DNA from: an uncultured Collinsella sp.
GTDB taxonomy: Bacteria; Actinomycetota; Coriobacteriia; Coriobacteriales; Coriobacteriaceae
Assembly (NCBI GenBank): GCA_958451615.1
Contig: CAUDQR010000006.1
Span: forward strand, 44,096-108,095
DNA: 64,000 bases
Direction of reading: 5' to 3'
Below are positions 1 through 9,457 of this stretch, piece by piece (positions within the stretch are counted from its first letter, which is position 1; each line of letters starts with the position of its first letter). The translations under genes were made by a program, and so were the position numbers. The notes under the pieces are model-generated. The model was not told the DNA's origin and did not search any database. It saw only the letters and a list, made by a program, of their open reading frames with translations.

Positions 1-206
1 GAGCGCACCGAATCGGGATTGAGCGTCAAAAAGATAAAGATGCACAGAAAGATGCACAGCAGCGCGCAGGCAATCACCGTGGCGATCGGCTCGATACCGG
101 TCACCAAGGCAAAAATAAAGTACACCAGCACGCAAATGGCGCATGCAACGGCAATGATGCGAAAGATTGATATTGAACTATCGCGCTGGGCGCGGCGGTC
201 GATCAT
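1..206 (-). CDS. Small membrane protein, 3' part off the window
   Basis: Reading leftward from the ATG at 206, the frame stays open to the window edge (68 codons). The N-terminus is short and charged (MIDRRAQRDSS). Two hydrophobic segments follow, at about residues 15-36 and 43-61, separated by a short loop containing GIEP. The start overlaps the stop of the upstream glycosyltransferase gene (ATGA), so the two are almost certainly co-transcribed and translationally coupled. A role in cell-surface glycan assembly is suggested only by that neighbour. No family is recognised and the C-terminus is not visible. Confidence 0.6.
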   Translation of the reverse strand, partial: MIDRRAQRDSSISIFRIIAVACAICVLVYFIFALVTGIEPIATVIACALLCIFLCIFIFLTLNPDSVR

Positions 207-1390
207 TCGGCCCCCTCCAGGATACTGATCAGTTGTGCGTCACGCCAAAGCCCGTCCATGATCTTGGGCCAAAAGCTCTGGAAACGCAGGTAGCTTGCAG
301 CGTTTTGGCGCGCATAGGCCTTTGCCTCGCCGATACCATGGCGCCAAATGCGCAGGTAGCCCTCATGCTCGCGGGTAAACACGCTGCGGACCATAGCGGT
401 CTTGCGCACGCGGTCGTCGAGCTCGCGCGAAATCCACGGGCCCGGGTAGGGCATGAGCGATGCCGCCGTAACGGGGATGAGCTCCTTTTGATGCGCGGCG
501 AACGTCAACTTGGCCCGTTCGTAGTACCAACGGTATACATCCTGCATAAAGCGCGGTGAGCGCTTTTCGGACTCCGGAGGCAGATGGCGCACGGTCCACT
601 CGTTATCAAACCACACGTCGTAGCCAAACATACGCATGTTAAAGAGGTAATCCAAGTCCTCGCCGCGGGTGATAAACGGGTCAAAGGCCACACGCGTAAA
701 GGCGCGGGCGTGCAGGGCCATCAGGCCGCCGCACACGTAGTTGGAGCGCGAGATGCGGGTGCCCGAGAGCGCCTTTTTCATCCAACGGTTGAACTCGATG
801 CGCTTGGTCCACCAACGATGGCAGATGCCCGCCTTGTCCGTGGGAGCCAGCGGCGAGCCGTCGCGATCGTAGAAATAGCCGCTCTTGACCAAGATCGGCA
901 AGCCCTGACGCGTCTGCTGCCCCAACGCATAGGTCGCGCGCTTCATAAAGTCGGCGTCGATGACAGTCTCATCGTCATCCAAAAAGATAACCGCGTCATG
1001 CCCCAGCACAGCGGCACAGGCTAGCCCCATGTTGCGGATGGCACCGTAGCCTCGCAGGCTCACGCACTCGCCCGAACCCTTGGGCGCGATCTGAGCAACC
1101 CGGTCTGCGATGCGCGAGGCCTGGGTGTTGGTGACAACGGTGACCTTGAGCGTGGGATGCGCGTCGACAATCTCGTGCACGCGCAGCGACACATCGGCTG
1201 TGGCAGAAACAGGACAGACCACCAAAAGGATGATGCGCGGGATGTCGCACACCTGCTCAAGCGAGGCCAGGCAGCGGTCGAGTTCGGGATTGTCGGCGTT
1301 GAGTCGCGTCGAATGGTCATAGGTGCCAGGGGCGTTTGCGCAAGCGTCATCGCCCGCCCAATACGTTGGAATCACGACCGTGGCGTTCAT
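203..1390 (-). CDS. Family 2 (GT-A fold) glycosyltransferase
   Basis: A 395-residue protein that opens with the beta-strand typical of GT2 enzymes (ATVVIPTYW) and has an acidic DDD triad at residues 138-140 (VIFLDDDET), the expected metal/nucleotide-sugar site. A GYGAIRNMG stretch before it is the usual GT2 donor-binding helix. The C-terminal third is rich in Trp, Tyr and Arg and has no clear membrane segment. It should transfer a sugar from an activated donor to a surface polysaccharide or glycolipid; donor and acceptor cannot be read from the sequence. The ATG is preceded by GGGAGGG. It overlaps the downstream membrane protein gene by four bases. Confidence 0.82.
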   Translation of the reverse strand: MNATVVIPTYWAGDDACANAPGTYDHSTRLNADNPELDRCLASLEQVCDIPRIILLVVCPVSATADVSLRVHEIVDAHPTLKVTVVTNTQASRIADRVAQIAPKGSGECVSLRGYGAIRNMGLACAAVLGHDAVIFLDDDETVIDADFMKRATYALGQQTRQGLPILVKSGYFYDRDGSPLAPTDKAGICHRWWTKRIEFNRWMKKALSGTRISRSNYVCGGLMALHARAFTRVAFDPFITRGEDLDYLFNMRMFGYDVWFDNEWTVRHLPPESEKRSPRFMQDVYRWYYERAKLTFAAHQKELIPVTAASLMPYPGPWISRELDDRVRKTAMVRSVFTREHEGYLRIWRHGIGEAKAYARQNAASYLRFQSFWPKIMDGLWRDAQLISILEGAE

Positions 1391-1411
1391 GCCTTACCCT
1401 CCCTGCAACAC

Positions 1412-1446
1412 AAAAACGGGACGCCGCCAAACACAGGCGACGCCCC
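1412..1446 (-). terminator. Rho-independent terminator after the MFS gene
   Basis: On the minus strand an 11-bp stem (two G-U pairs, loop TGTGTTT) is followed by GTTTTTG. It lies between the MFS gene and the glycosyltransferase gene and would end the transporter transcript before the glycosyltransferase start. Confidence 0.75.
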
Positions 1447-1561
1447 GCGACCTAGCTGATTCCATCATACCCACTTGGGCAAATCATTGCTCGCAAGTCG
1501 CAATGTTTATTGCGGATAACCCCAAAAGAGTACCGTGGACAGGCACAATAGCCGCTCGCTC

Positions 1562-2821
1562 CTATGCGGCATGCTCTGCCGCCCGAGTCATGCGGGACAG
1601 GCGGACCAGTAGCATAAAGCCAACGACCAGCAGCACGCCAATGGAAAGGACGCCCAGCGACGGGTTGCCGGTCAGCGAGGTGACGACCGACACCAGGAAG
1701 GTGCCCATAACGCTTGCATAACGACCAAAGATGTCAAAGAAGCCGTAGTACTCGTTGGACTTTTCCTTGGGGATAATGCGGCCAAAGTAGCTACGGCTGA
1801 GCGCCTGCACACCGCCCTGGAACAGGCCGACCATAATGGCAAGCACCCAGAATTCAAAGGCGGTCTTTAGGAAGAACGCGGCGAACAGCACAATCCCCAT
1901 GTAGGCGGCGACCGCCACCAGGATCATGTTGAGCGTGCCCACGCGTCCGGCGAGCTTGCCGTAGATGATGGCGGACGGAAAGGCCACGAACTGCGTAACG
2001 AGCAGCGCCAGCACCAGCTGCGTCGAATCGATGCCCAAGGCCGATCCGTAACTGGTGGCCATGGAAATGACCGTGTGCACACCGTCGATATAGAAGAAGA
2101 ACGCGATCATGTAGACCAGCACGGTCTTATTGTGGGCAATCTCGCGCATGGTGTGTCCGACCTCGGAGAACACACCGCCCACGATGTGGCCGATGGTGTC
2201 CTCGGGACCGCGCTCGCGACCGTACTTTTGCTTATAGGTGCGAATGAGCGGCAGGGTAAAGATGAGCCACCAGGCACCAGTGATGATAAACGACAGACGC
2301 GTTGCCAGCATGGTGGGGATGCCAAGAGCGGGGCCACCCATGATGAGCGCCAGGCAGATGACGAACGGCACGGTGGAACCGATGTAGCCCCAGGCATAAC
2401 CCGAGCTGGACACGGCGTCCATGCGCTCGTCGGTGGTAATGTCGGGCAGCATGGCGTCGTAGAACGTCATAGAAGAGTTAAGGCCGATGGTGCACAGCAC
2501 GTACACGGTCAAAAATGCCATGGCGGACATTGGGATAGCCTGCGTCAGGCAAAGCACCAGGCCCGTGAGGAAGAAGCCCAAGAAGAACTTGATCTTGTTG
2601 CCGGCGTAGTCGGCAAGTGCGCCCAGAATGGGCATGAGCATGGCGATGACCAGCGAGGCGATCGTCTGCGCATTGCCCCAAGCGACCACCAGGTCGGCCG
2701 AGGAAGCGCCGGTATTGATGGCGTTAAAGTAAATGGGCACCACCGAGGTATTGAGCAGCACGAGGGCCGAATTGCCCACATCGTACATAACCCAGTTACG
2801 CTCGAGCTTGGTGTATTTCAT
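1562..2821 (-). CDS. MFS transporter, UMF1/Atg22-like family
   Basis: About 419 residues and roughly twelve hydrophobic segments. The N-terminus MKYTKLERNWVMYDVGNSA is characteristic of the UMF1 (Atg22-like) branch of the major facilitator superfamily, as is the central LFQGGVQALSRSYFGRIIP stretch. It sits in the cytoplasmic membrane; the substrate of bacterial members is generally unknown. The start chosen here (ATG at 2821) has GAAGGG upstream and matches the family N-terminus. An in-frame ATG at 2851 would add MSGKYEGSLS but has no evident ribosome site. It is monocistronic, with its own terminator. Confidence 0.85.
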   Translation of the reverse strand: MKYTKLERNWVMYDVGNSALVLLNTSVVPIYFNAINTGASSADLVVAWGNAQTIASLVIAMLMPILGALADYAGNKIKFFLGFFLTGLVLCLTQAIPMSAMAFLTVYVLCTIGLNSSMTFYDAMLPDITTDERMDAVSSSGYAWGYIGSTVPFVICLALIMGGPALGIPTMLATRLSFIITGAWWLIFTLPLIRTYKQKYGRERGPEDTIGHIVGGVFSEVGHTMREIAHNKTVLVYMIAFFFYIDGVHTVISMATSYGSALGIDSTQLVLALLVTQFVAFPSAIIYGKLAGRVGTLNMILVAVAAYMGIVLFAAFFLKTAFEFWVLAIMVGLFQGGVQALSRSYFGRIIPKEKSNEYYGFFDIFGRYASVMGTFLVSVVTSLTGNPSLGVLSIGVLLVVGFMLLVRLSRMTRAAEHAA

Positions 2822-2922
2822 GGACAGGGACCCTTCGTATTTGCCCGACATGCAGTTAGTTCATCGTACCCCAATTGTCCAGAAGCACCGGTAAGGATTC
2901 GGCAAAGGGGCACGCATGAGCC

Positions 2923-3867
2923 CTATTCCTCGCGGTCGAACTCCTCATCGGCATTGAGCACGCGACCGCTGTAATTGACATGGTTGGTCACGGCTTCCAT
3001 ATCGCCGGTCTCGATAAAGCGGGCAACCGTGCACTCGTAATCGAGCAGCGCGCGGTCAAAGACCTCGGGGAAGCTCTCGGTCGAGACTTCATCGGTAAAG
3101 GGGTTCTTCCATGCCAAGTGGCCCAGGTTGCCGGTACGCTCGGGCAGCTCGGTCGTCACGCGGTGCGCAAGGCCGTCGAGCAGCGAATAATCGTGCACCA
3201 AGCCCTCGAGCAGGGCAATCGCGCGCGTCTTGGCCGAACCGGCCGGCTCGATAGTACGGTAGAGCAGCTGCATGTCGGCTACGGCGCCGGCGTACTCCCC
3301 CGCCGGGATGTCGATACCGTACACGCGTCCGGCAACATAGCTCATCAGCACGCCGGCAACACGATTGATGCGGTCGGTCGTGACGATCTCGCCCGCCGGC
3401 GGATAATCCTCGACCGTTGCCCCATCGCGCTTGAGCTGCAGCATCAGCACGTCCAGGTCGCTTTCGAGCACGGCGTGAACTTGGCTGCCCGAAGCCTCGA
3501 GCTCGGGATCGGAGTCCACAATGCCAAACTGCTGCTCGTAGACAAAGGGGTGAGCATTGCGGTCGAGCACATAGTGCGACAGCAGGCCCAGCGCAAAGGC
3601 GCGACCCAGGTTGGCATCGCGCGGTTGCAGGTGCGACACGCCGTCGCGCAGACACGAGAACTGGCGCGACATACGCGAGCGGTGCATGACCTGAGCAAGC
3701 AACGTGCAATCGGAAACGCGCGGCGTGAGCATGTGGAAGAAAAACGGGTCGGGGCCCTGGTTGCCCAGGATAAAGGCAATACGCTCCTCGTCGGACGTGA
3801 TAACGCCCTGCGGAAGACGGTCGATGCTTTCCTCGCCAAACAGATGATGCGTAATGAGCGCAGGCAT
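2923..3867 (-). CDS. Zinc-dependent phospholipase C-like protein
   Basis: A 314-residue protein of the zinc-dependent phospholipase C domain group (PF00882-like). Support comes from an N-terminal HHLFGE, an NQGPDPFFF stretch and the helix HYVLDRNAHPFVYE, whose His and Asp residues are the expected metal ligands. There is no signal peptide, so it probably acts in the cytoplasm; whether it is a lipase or a structural homologue is unknown. The start is the ATG of MPALITHH, six bases after AAAGGATC. A longer reading (MASNEIERII...) lacks a ribosome site. It precedes the LytR/LytS-type pair on the same strand but has no evident functional link to it. Confidence 0.75.
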   Translation of the reverse strand: MPALITHHLFGEESIDRLPQGVITSDEERIAFILGNQGPDPFFFHMLTPRVSDCTLLAQVMHRSRMSRQFSCLRDGVSHLQPRDANLGRAFALGLLSHYVLDRNAHPFVYEQQFGIVDSDPELEASGSQVHAVLESDLDVLMLQLKRDGATVEDYPPAGEIVTTDRINRVAGVLMSYVAGRVYGIDIPAGEYAGAVADMQLLYRTIEPAGSAKTRAIALLEGLVHDYSLLDGLAHRVTTELPERTGNLGHLAWKNPFTDEVSTESFPEVFDRALLDYECTVARFIETGDMEAVTNHVNYSGRVLNADEEFDREE

Positions 3868-3959
3868 AATGATCCTTTCGATTTCATTCGATGCCACCCA
3901 TTATGCCCACCGCGCGCCCATGCCAAACCTGCGATGGTAAACGACAGCACGCAAGCCTC

Positions 3960-4694
3960 TTACGCAAGCCCCAGGTGCGACTTGACCTCGGCAGCGCGAC
4001 GGCGGGACACGGGCACCGTCGAGCTCACTCGGTCGAGCCTGAGCTCCATCAGCCCCGTGGAGCCAATCTCAACATTGTGCACGTCTTCCAAATTGACCAG
4101 GTAGCTGCGATGAACGCGAATAAAGCCCTCGGAGTCCAAGCGACGCTCGAGCGAAGAGATCGACTCATTGATCAGGTACGTTCCCTCGGCGCAGATGGCG
4201 TTGCAAAAATCGGCGCGCGCCTCAAAGTAGCAAACGTCTGCGGCGGGAATGAACACCTTTTTGCCCCCGCGGTCCACCGCCAGACGCAAAGGCTGGCGCG
4301 GAGCGTGGATAACACGACGGACGCCCAAGGCCGCCTCGATCTTGTCGAGTGCCTTTGACAGGCGTGCGTCCTCAACCGGCTTGACGACATAATCGACGGC
4401 ATCGAGGTTATAGGCATCGGCCGCATACTCGGCAAATGCCGTCACAAACACCACGACCGGCGGCGTCTTTAGGTTCTGCAGCGTCTCGGCAAGCTCAATT
4501 CCCGAGCGACCGGGCATGGTAATGTCTAAAAACAACACGTCGGGCTTGTTCGACAGAATCGACTCCACGGCTTCGGTGACATTGCCCGCCTCGGCAATAT
4601 GACCCACACGCGTATCCTTTTCCAATAGATAGCGTAGCTCAGCCCTAATTGGGGGCTCGTCATCAACCACCAAGATGTTCCAGCCTTCGGACAT
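3960..4694 (-). CDS. LytTR-family response regulator
   Basis: A 244-residue regulator. The receiver domain (residues 1-120) has the acidic pocket VVDDE, the phospho-acceptor Asp57 in FLDITMP, the TAFAEYA switch region and Lys in VVKPVED. A LytTR DNA-binding domain follows (about 135-242; VCYFEARADF, FIRVHRSYLVNL). It should be phosphorylated by the histidine kinase encoded 38 bp upstream and act as a transcription factor. LytTR regulators bind pairs of short direct repeats. The target genes are not obvious; the neighbouring amidohydrolase/permease pair upstream is one candidate (inference). Confidence 0.92.
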   Translation of the reverse strand: MSEGWNILVVDDEPPIRAELRYLLEKDTRVGHIAEAGNVTEAVESILSNKPDVLFLDITMPGRSGIELAETLQNLKTPPVVVFVTAFAEYAADAYNLDAVDYVVKPVEDARLSKALDKIEAALGVRRVIHAPRQPLRLAVDRGGKKVFIPAADVCYFEARADFCNAICAEGTYLINESISSLERRLDSEGFIRVHRSYLVNLEDVHNVEIGSTGLMELRLDRVSSTVPVSRRRAAEVKSHLGLA

Positions 4695-4732
4695 ATGTGC
4701 TTCCCCTCTTTTTCTCTCAATCCAACCGCGTG

Positions 4733-6124
4733 CTACGCCGTCAACGGCGCGGGCTCATGCGGCTCGCCGTTCAGCTCGACGATGACCTGCGTTCCCACGC
4801 CCTCTTGGGACTTCACGCGCATGCCGGAATCTTCTCCGTAAAAGAAATGGATGCGCTGAAGCACGTTGAAGAGCGCCAGGCCGCAACCTCGCTTGACGGA
4901 GCCGTCGGCGGTAATGCTCTCGGGCTCCTCTCGGCGATGTTGCTCAAACAGATGCGCGCAGACCTCTTCGCTCATACCGATGCCGTCGTCCTCGACGATG
5001 ATCTCCAAACCGTCATCGGTCTCGAAAGCCCTAACATGAATAGAAAGCGGCTCGGTCTCGCGCTGCGCGTGCTTGATGCAGTTTTCGAGCAGCGGCTGTA
5101 AGATAAACGGCGGCACCATGCTGTCGCGCACCTCAAAGTCGATGTCGACCGAAACGCGCAGACGGCCGTCGCCATACCGGGCCTGCATAAGATTGATATA
5201 ACGAGTGCCCTGTTCCACCTCATGCTCGAGCGTGGTGAGCGTATCGGAGTCAGAAAGCGTCTGACGATAGTAATTAGAAAAGTCGATCAGCAGCGATCGC
5301 GCCTTGTCGGGCTCGGTTCGCACGAGCGACACGATAGTGCTGATGGTATTGAACAGAAAATGCGGGTCGACCTGCGACTGCAGGGCGCGCAGCTCCACGC
5401 GGGCCGTAAGCTCGTCCTGGCGCTCGAGCTCAAAGCTGGCGAGCTGCGTGGAAATGAGATCGGCAAAGCCCGAGGCCAACGCCGTCTGGCGCATATCGAT
5501 GCTGCTCAGACGGGGATAATACAGCTCAAGCGTGCCCACGCAATGCCCGCGCACGGTAAGCGGTGCGACAATGCCGGCGCGCAGGCGCGGAAAGTAGCCA
5601 CCCGTCTCATTGGAAGCGTCACGCGAAAACACGCTCTGCTCACCCGTCCCAATCACGTTGAGCGTGGTCTTGAGCACTACCGGGGTTCCGGCAGGGCACT
5701 TTGCCGAGTCCTCGCCCCAGCTTGCCAACACCTGTTTGCCATCGGTAAAGCAGATGGCAGAGGCGATGGTCTCGGACAGGATTATTTTAGAGGCGCCCAG
5801 GGCCGCTTCGGGCGTAAGGCCGCGCGACGTGTAGGCGAATATTTTTGATGCGATGGCGAGCGTACGGTCGGTTGCGCTCGATGTGAGGTCGTCGGGGACC
5901 ACAAAGACATACGAGAAAAAGAAGCACAGCATGACCAGGCCGGCAATAACGACAACGCCCGGAACGGGATTGGGATTATCGGTTAAATCCCAGATAAGCA
6001 GCAGGATAAGCGCCGGAACGACAATACCGAGCAGGATGGCCTGAACCACATGCTGGGCCGTACGAAAGACCTTGGTAGAGTTGTAGCTCTTGCCCAGAAT
6101 CAGCCTGTTTAAATCCACCGTCAT
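4733..6124 (-). CDS. LytS-type sensor histidine kinase
   Basis: A 463-residue kinase. It has two N-terminal membrane segments (about 27-46 and 54-76) and a GAF-like sensor region (about 85-225, containing Cys125 and Cys143). The His_kinase motif QVDPHFLFN carries the phospho-accepting His255. A GHKL ATPase domain follows, with N-box LLENCIKHA (Asn348) and EDDGIGMS. It phosphorylates the LytTR regulator encoded just downstream. Only two membrane segments are seen instead of the multi-span 5TM-LYT module, so the signal is probably cytoplasmic or at the membrane surface. A terminator separates it from the amidohydrolase gene upstream. Confidence 0.92.
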   Translation of the reverse strand: MTVDLNRLILGKSYNSTKVFRTAQHVVQAILLGIVVPALILLLIWDLTDNPNPVPGVVVIAGLVMLCFFFSYVFVVPDDLTSSATDRTLAIASKIFAYTSRGLTPEAALGASKIILSETIASAICFTDGKQVLASWGEDSAKCPAGTPVVLKTTLNVIGTGEQSVFSRDASNETGGYFPRLRAGIVAPLTVRGHCVGTLELYYPRLSSIDMRQTALASGFADLISTQLASFELERQDELTARVELRALQSQVDPHFLFNTISTIVSLVRTEPDKARSLLIDFSNYYRQTLSDSDTLTTLEHEVEQGTRYINLMQARYGDGRLRVSVDIDFEVRDSMVPPFILQPLLENCIKHAQRETEPLSIHVRAFETDDGLEIIVEDDGIGMSEEVCAHLFEQHRREEPESITADGSVKRGCGLALFNVLQRIHFFYGEDSGMRVKSQEGVGTQVIVELNGEPHEPAPLTA

Positions 6125-6150
6125 CCCCTCTTGTCCTTAGCACCCATAGC

Positions 6151-6176
6151 AATAAAGAGGGCCGCAAGCGACCCTC
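6151..6176 (-). terminator. Terminator after the amidohydrolase gene
   Basis: On the minus strand a 9-bp stem GAGGGTCGC/GCGGCCCTC with a 2-nt loop is followed by TTTATTG. It ends the permease-amidohydrolase transcript just before the histidine kinase start. Confidence 0.75.
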
Positions 6177-6235
6177 TCCATTGCATTATGCAATCAAAAA
6201 CTGTGTTTTACATCAAGCCATCGACAAACGGTATC

Positions 6236-7513
6236 TTAGGCGCTGTATTTGTTAGCCTCACCAAAAGTGCCAGCCTCGACGATCCAGCCATCCTTCATGA
6301 TGACGTCCATGTTGTCGGTGTTGAGCACGTGGATGTCGGCGGCGACGTCACCATTGACAACCAGCAGGTCGGCGCACTTGCCGGCCTCGATGGAACCGGT
6401 CTCGTCCTCGATGTGGCACATCTTGGCACCGTTGAGGGTGGCGCAGGTGATGGTCTCGACCGGAGTGAAGCCGATCTTGTCGACGAACTCGTACATCTCC
6501 TCGATGGAGCAGGTGCCGTACGGGGTGACGAAGGAGAAGGAGTCGGAGCCGATCGTCATGACGACGCCGCGCTTCTTGGCCTCGCGCAGGCAGTCGTAGT
6601 TGCGCTGCAGCTCCTTCTCGACCAGGGTGCCCTCGTACTTGTCGTGCAGCTCGGGGACGTAGACGGGCGGATAGGTGGCGTACCAGGTGGGCAGGAAGGC
6701 GATCGTCGGGGTGAAGAAGGTGCCCTGCTCGGCCATGAGGTCCATGGTGCGCTCATCGATATCGAAGCCGTGAATCAACTGCTCGCAGCCAAAGCGAACG
6801 GAATCGTAGGCAGCGGCGTGGTTGTTGTAGCAGTGGCTCCACACGGGGATGCCGACCATCTTTGCCTCTTCGACCACGGCCTGGATCTCCTCGGAGCAGT
6901 AGTGCTGGTCGCGGCCGGAGTCCCAGCGCCAGATGCCGCCACCGGTAGCCCAGATCTTGATGGCATCGGGGTTCTCGCGCAGGCGACGACGGACGGCCTT
7001 ACGCAGATCCCAAGGACCGTCGACCTGATCGCCCCAGGGGTGCGATTCCTTGTTGAGCTCCTGGCTGCAGTGGTGGGAGTCGCCGTGGCCGGCAACGCGG
7101 CAGAAGCCAAGGCCGGTTGCCAGAACGCGCGGGCCCTTGAAGACGCCCTTGTCGATGCAGTCGCGGATCTGGATACCAAAGCGACCGATCTCGCAGACGG
7201 TGGTGAGACCGTGGGTGAGGCAGTCGTAGGCCTGCTTGACGGCGACGGCCTGCTTCTCGAGGAGCGGCTGCATGACCCAGTCGGTGTCATCGTCGGTCAG
7301 GTTGCCCGAGAAGTGCAGGTGGGTGTCGATCAGGCCGGGAAGGACGGTCTTGCCGGCGGCGTCGATGACCTCAACGCCCTCGGGAAGGTCCTGCATGACA
7401 CCGGCGTACTCGATCTTGCCATTGTCGTCGACGAGAACGAGGGAGTTCTCGACCGGCTCGGCACCGGTACCGTCGATGAGCTTGCCGCCAACGATTGCAT
7501 ACTTAGTGGACAT
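6236..7513 (-). CDS. Metal-dependent amidohydrolase
   Basis: A 425-residue amidohydrolase-superfamily enzyme. The TIM-barrel metal ligands are visible: HxH in IDTHLHF (His65, His67), a probable carboxylated Lys186 (AIKIWATGG), His227 (WSHCYNN), His248 (LIHGFD) and Asp324 (IGSDSF). The overall pattern resembles the imidazolonepropionase/Xaa-Pro dipeptidase-like subgroup. It should hydrolyse a C-N bond in a small cyclic amide, dipeptide or N-acyl compound in the cytosol; the exact substrate cannot be assigned. A strong GGAGGAACC precedes the ATG. The amino-acid permease gene lies 131 bp upstream on the same strand, suggesting uptake followed by hydrolysis of the same compound. Confidence 0.88.
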   Translation of the reverse strand: MSTKYAIVGGKLIDGTGAEPVENSLVLVDDNGKIEYAGVMQDLPEGVEVIDAAGKTVLPGLIDTHLHFSGNLTDDDTDWVMQPLLEKQAVAVKQAYDCLTHGLTTVCEIGRFGIQIRDCIDKGVFKGPRVLATGLGFCRVAGHGDSHHCSQELNKESHPWGDQVDGPWDLRKAVRRRLRENPDAIKIWATGGGIWRWDSGRDQHYCSEEIQAVVEEAKMVGIPVWSHCYNNHAAAYDSVRFGCEQLIHGFDIDERTMDLMAEQGTFFTPTIAFLPTWYATYPPVYVPELHDKYEGTLVEKELQRNYDCLREAKKRGVVMTIGSDSFSFVTPYGTCSIEEMYEFVDKIGFTPVETITCATLNGAKMCHIEDETGSIEAGKCADLLVVNGDVAADIHVLNTDNMDVIMKDGWIVEAGTFGEANKYSA

Positions 7514-7644
7514 GGTTCCTCCTTATGGATCCATATAGTGGGCGAGGCCGCGTTGGGTTAAGGCCTCACAAAACTACCCAAGTGGTGCCGGGTTCGGTGC
7601 GCGGGAGAGAGGGCCCCGCGCACCCGATCCGCCCCGGCTAGGCG

Positions 7645-9096
7645 TTATTTTTTGCGGGAATTGGTGAAGGCCATGAGGGCCAGGCCAACAGCCAGCCAGC
7701 CGATCACGATGCTCCACTCCACCATGTTGAGGGAGGCGGGAGAGAACGGGATCACGAGCAGGCCAATGATGGTGCCGCAGGCAACGATAGCGAGGCTGAT
7801 GCCAAACTTGCCGCCGGGCACCTCGTAGGGACGAGGCAGGTCGGGCTCGGTGAAGCGCATACGCAGGCAAGCGAGGGCGACCATGCCGCAGGAGAAGATG
7901 AAGGCGAGGGCCGACACGTTGGTCAGAGGGATGAGCATGTTCTTGCCCAGGAACGGACCGACGACGGTGATGACGCTCAGAACGACGCAGGCGAGCTTGG
8001 GAGCGCCGGACTTGGGATCGACCTCGGCGAACTTCTCGGGCAGCTGACCCTTGCGGCCCATGGCGAGCATGATGCGGCTCGTGGCGCCGTAGAAGGAGTT
8101 CATCGGGCCCATGGGTCCAAGCGTGGCGATGACGAGCATGGCCAGGTACAGGAGCATGTTGATGCCCTTGAGGCAGGCAAGCGCGGGAACCGGGCTCTTA
8201 ACAAACTCATGCCAGTCGAGGATGGTGCCGAACGAGTAGATGCAGACCATGTAGAAGCCGCCGGCGGCCAGCAGGGCCAGGGAGATGATCTTGCCGAACT
8301 TGTTCCAGTTGAGGCCCTCGGCTGCTTCCTCAGCCTGCTGAGGAATGGTATCGAAGCCGGCGTAGAAGAACGGGGTCAAAACCAGGACCGACACGATGCC
8401 GGCGAACAGGCTGGTGCCCTCGGTAGCGGGCTTGCCGCCGCCAGCACCGGTGACCTGGGAGAACACGGGCATGGCGTGTTCCGGCGAACCGGTGAACAGC
8501 GAGACACCCATGGCGAGCAGCATGCCGCAGAGCAGAGCCTTGGTCAGGAAGGCCTGGAGCTTGGCGGCCGAGCTGGCACCGCGGAAGTTGAGGAAGATGA
8601 CGTAGACTGCAAAGCCGAGCGCGATTAGCGTCGGGAACAGGTAAACGTCGGCGCCCAGGATGGTATAGAGCTTGACGGCACGCAGCCACTCAAGACCGGG
8701 CAGGCTGCCGAACATCTCGGACACGAGGGTCGAGATAGCGATTGCCTCCCACGGGCACAGGATGCCGTTGCCCAGGGCCAGGAGCCAACCGGTGATATAG
8801 CTCAGCGTACGGCCAAAGCTACGATCGACATACTCGACGATGCCGCCCGAGATGGGGATAGCAGCCGTGAGCTCACCGAAAACAGCTCCGACGGGCACGA
8901 GAAAGATTGCACCCAAGAGGAATGCGATCATAGCGGGAACGGGACCGCCGCCCACGACCATCCAGTCGCCGACCTGCAGAACCCAGCCAGTTCCGATGAT
9001 GGCACCGAAACCGATGGTGAAGAAGTTCCAGAGCGAAAGCGTTTTCTTCATGCCGCCGTTACCTTCGACTGCAACTTCTGCGTTCTTGTCCGCCAT
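7645..9096 (-). CDS. APC-family amino acid permease
   Basis: A 483-residue transporter with about twelve membrane segments. It carries the APC hallmark in the first helix (FFTIGFGAIIGTGWVL; unwound GxG substrate site) and a polar linker before the fourth. It belongs to the amino acid-polyamine-organocation superfamily and imports an amino acid or related compound with a coupling ion. AAAGGAGGGGAACA precedes the ATG. The downstream amidohydrolase is probably in the same transcription unit, since no terminator is seen between them. The specific substrate is unknown. Confidence 0.9.
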   Translation of the reverse strand: MADKNAEVAVEGNGGMKKTLSLWNFFTIGFGAIIGTGWVLQVGDWMVVGGGPVPAMIAFLLGAIFLVPVGAVFGELTAAIPISGGIVEYVDRSFGRTLSYITGWLLALGNGILCPWEAIAISTLVSEMFGSLPGLEWLRAVKLYTILGADVYLFPTLIALGFAVYVIFLNFRGASSAAKLQAFLTKALLCGMLLAMGVSLFTGSPEHAMPVFSQVTGAGGGKPATEGTSLFAGIVSVLVLTPFFYAGFDTIPQQAEEAAEGLNWNKFGKIISLALLAAGGFYMVCIYSFGTILDWHEFVKSPVPALACLKGINMLLYLAMLVIATLGPMGPMNSFYGATSRIMLAMGRKGQLPEKFAEVDPKSGAPKLACVVLSVITVVGPFLGKNMLIPLTNVSALAFIFSCGMVALACLRMRFTEPDLPRPYEVPGGKFGISLAIVACGTIIGLLVIPFSPASLNMVEWSIVIGWLAVGLALMAFTNSRKK

Positions 9097-9457
9097 TGTT
9101 CCCCTCCTTTCCTTATTGACGCCTCTTTGGCGTCACCCCTTGCGCGGTCTGTTTTGCCGCGCGCTTTTATTTCGTGGCTTTACAATACGGCCTTGGCACA
9201 GCAGCGCCGCTTGTGGCTCGACCGAAGGCAGAACTGCAAAACGAGCGGCGCCGTTTTTGGGACGAACGGCACGGTTTGCCGCTCATTGTTGTCGCCCGTC
9301 CGACGGGCGTACGCTCATCGGACGCATATAGAGATGTTTTTGAGGCCGTGTGTTTTGCGCCTTTCGTACCGTTTACCGAGCTTTTGACGCGCGGACCCAT
9401 TTGTTGCACATCTTTTTTGTAGGATAGACAGGTTATACATGAGACAAGGCGGTACGA
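9097..9457. other. Divergent intergenic region, two hairpins
   Basis: This region lies between the leftward permease gene and the rightward C39-like gene. It holds the inverted repeat GACGCC-TCTTT-GGCGTC (9119-9135) in the permease leader, and GCGCGG/CCGCGC followed by TTTTATTT (from 9145), which could attenuate or terminate rightward transcripts. The rest is moderately AT-rich toward 9400, where the rightward promoter must lie. I do not see a convincing -35/-10 pair and no open frame here looks like a gene. Confidence 0.5.

Noticed and set aside
6131..7561. A 476-codon open frame antisense to the amidohydrolase
   Set aside because: Asp/Gly/Val-rich shadow of the real gene, which has the full set of metal ligands.
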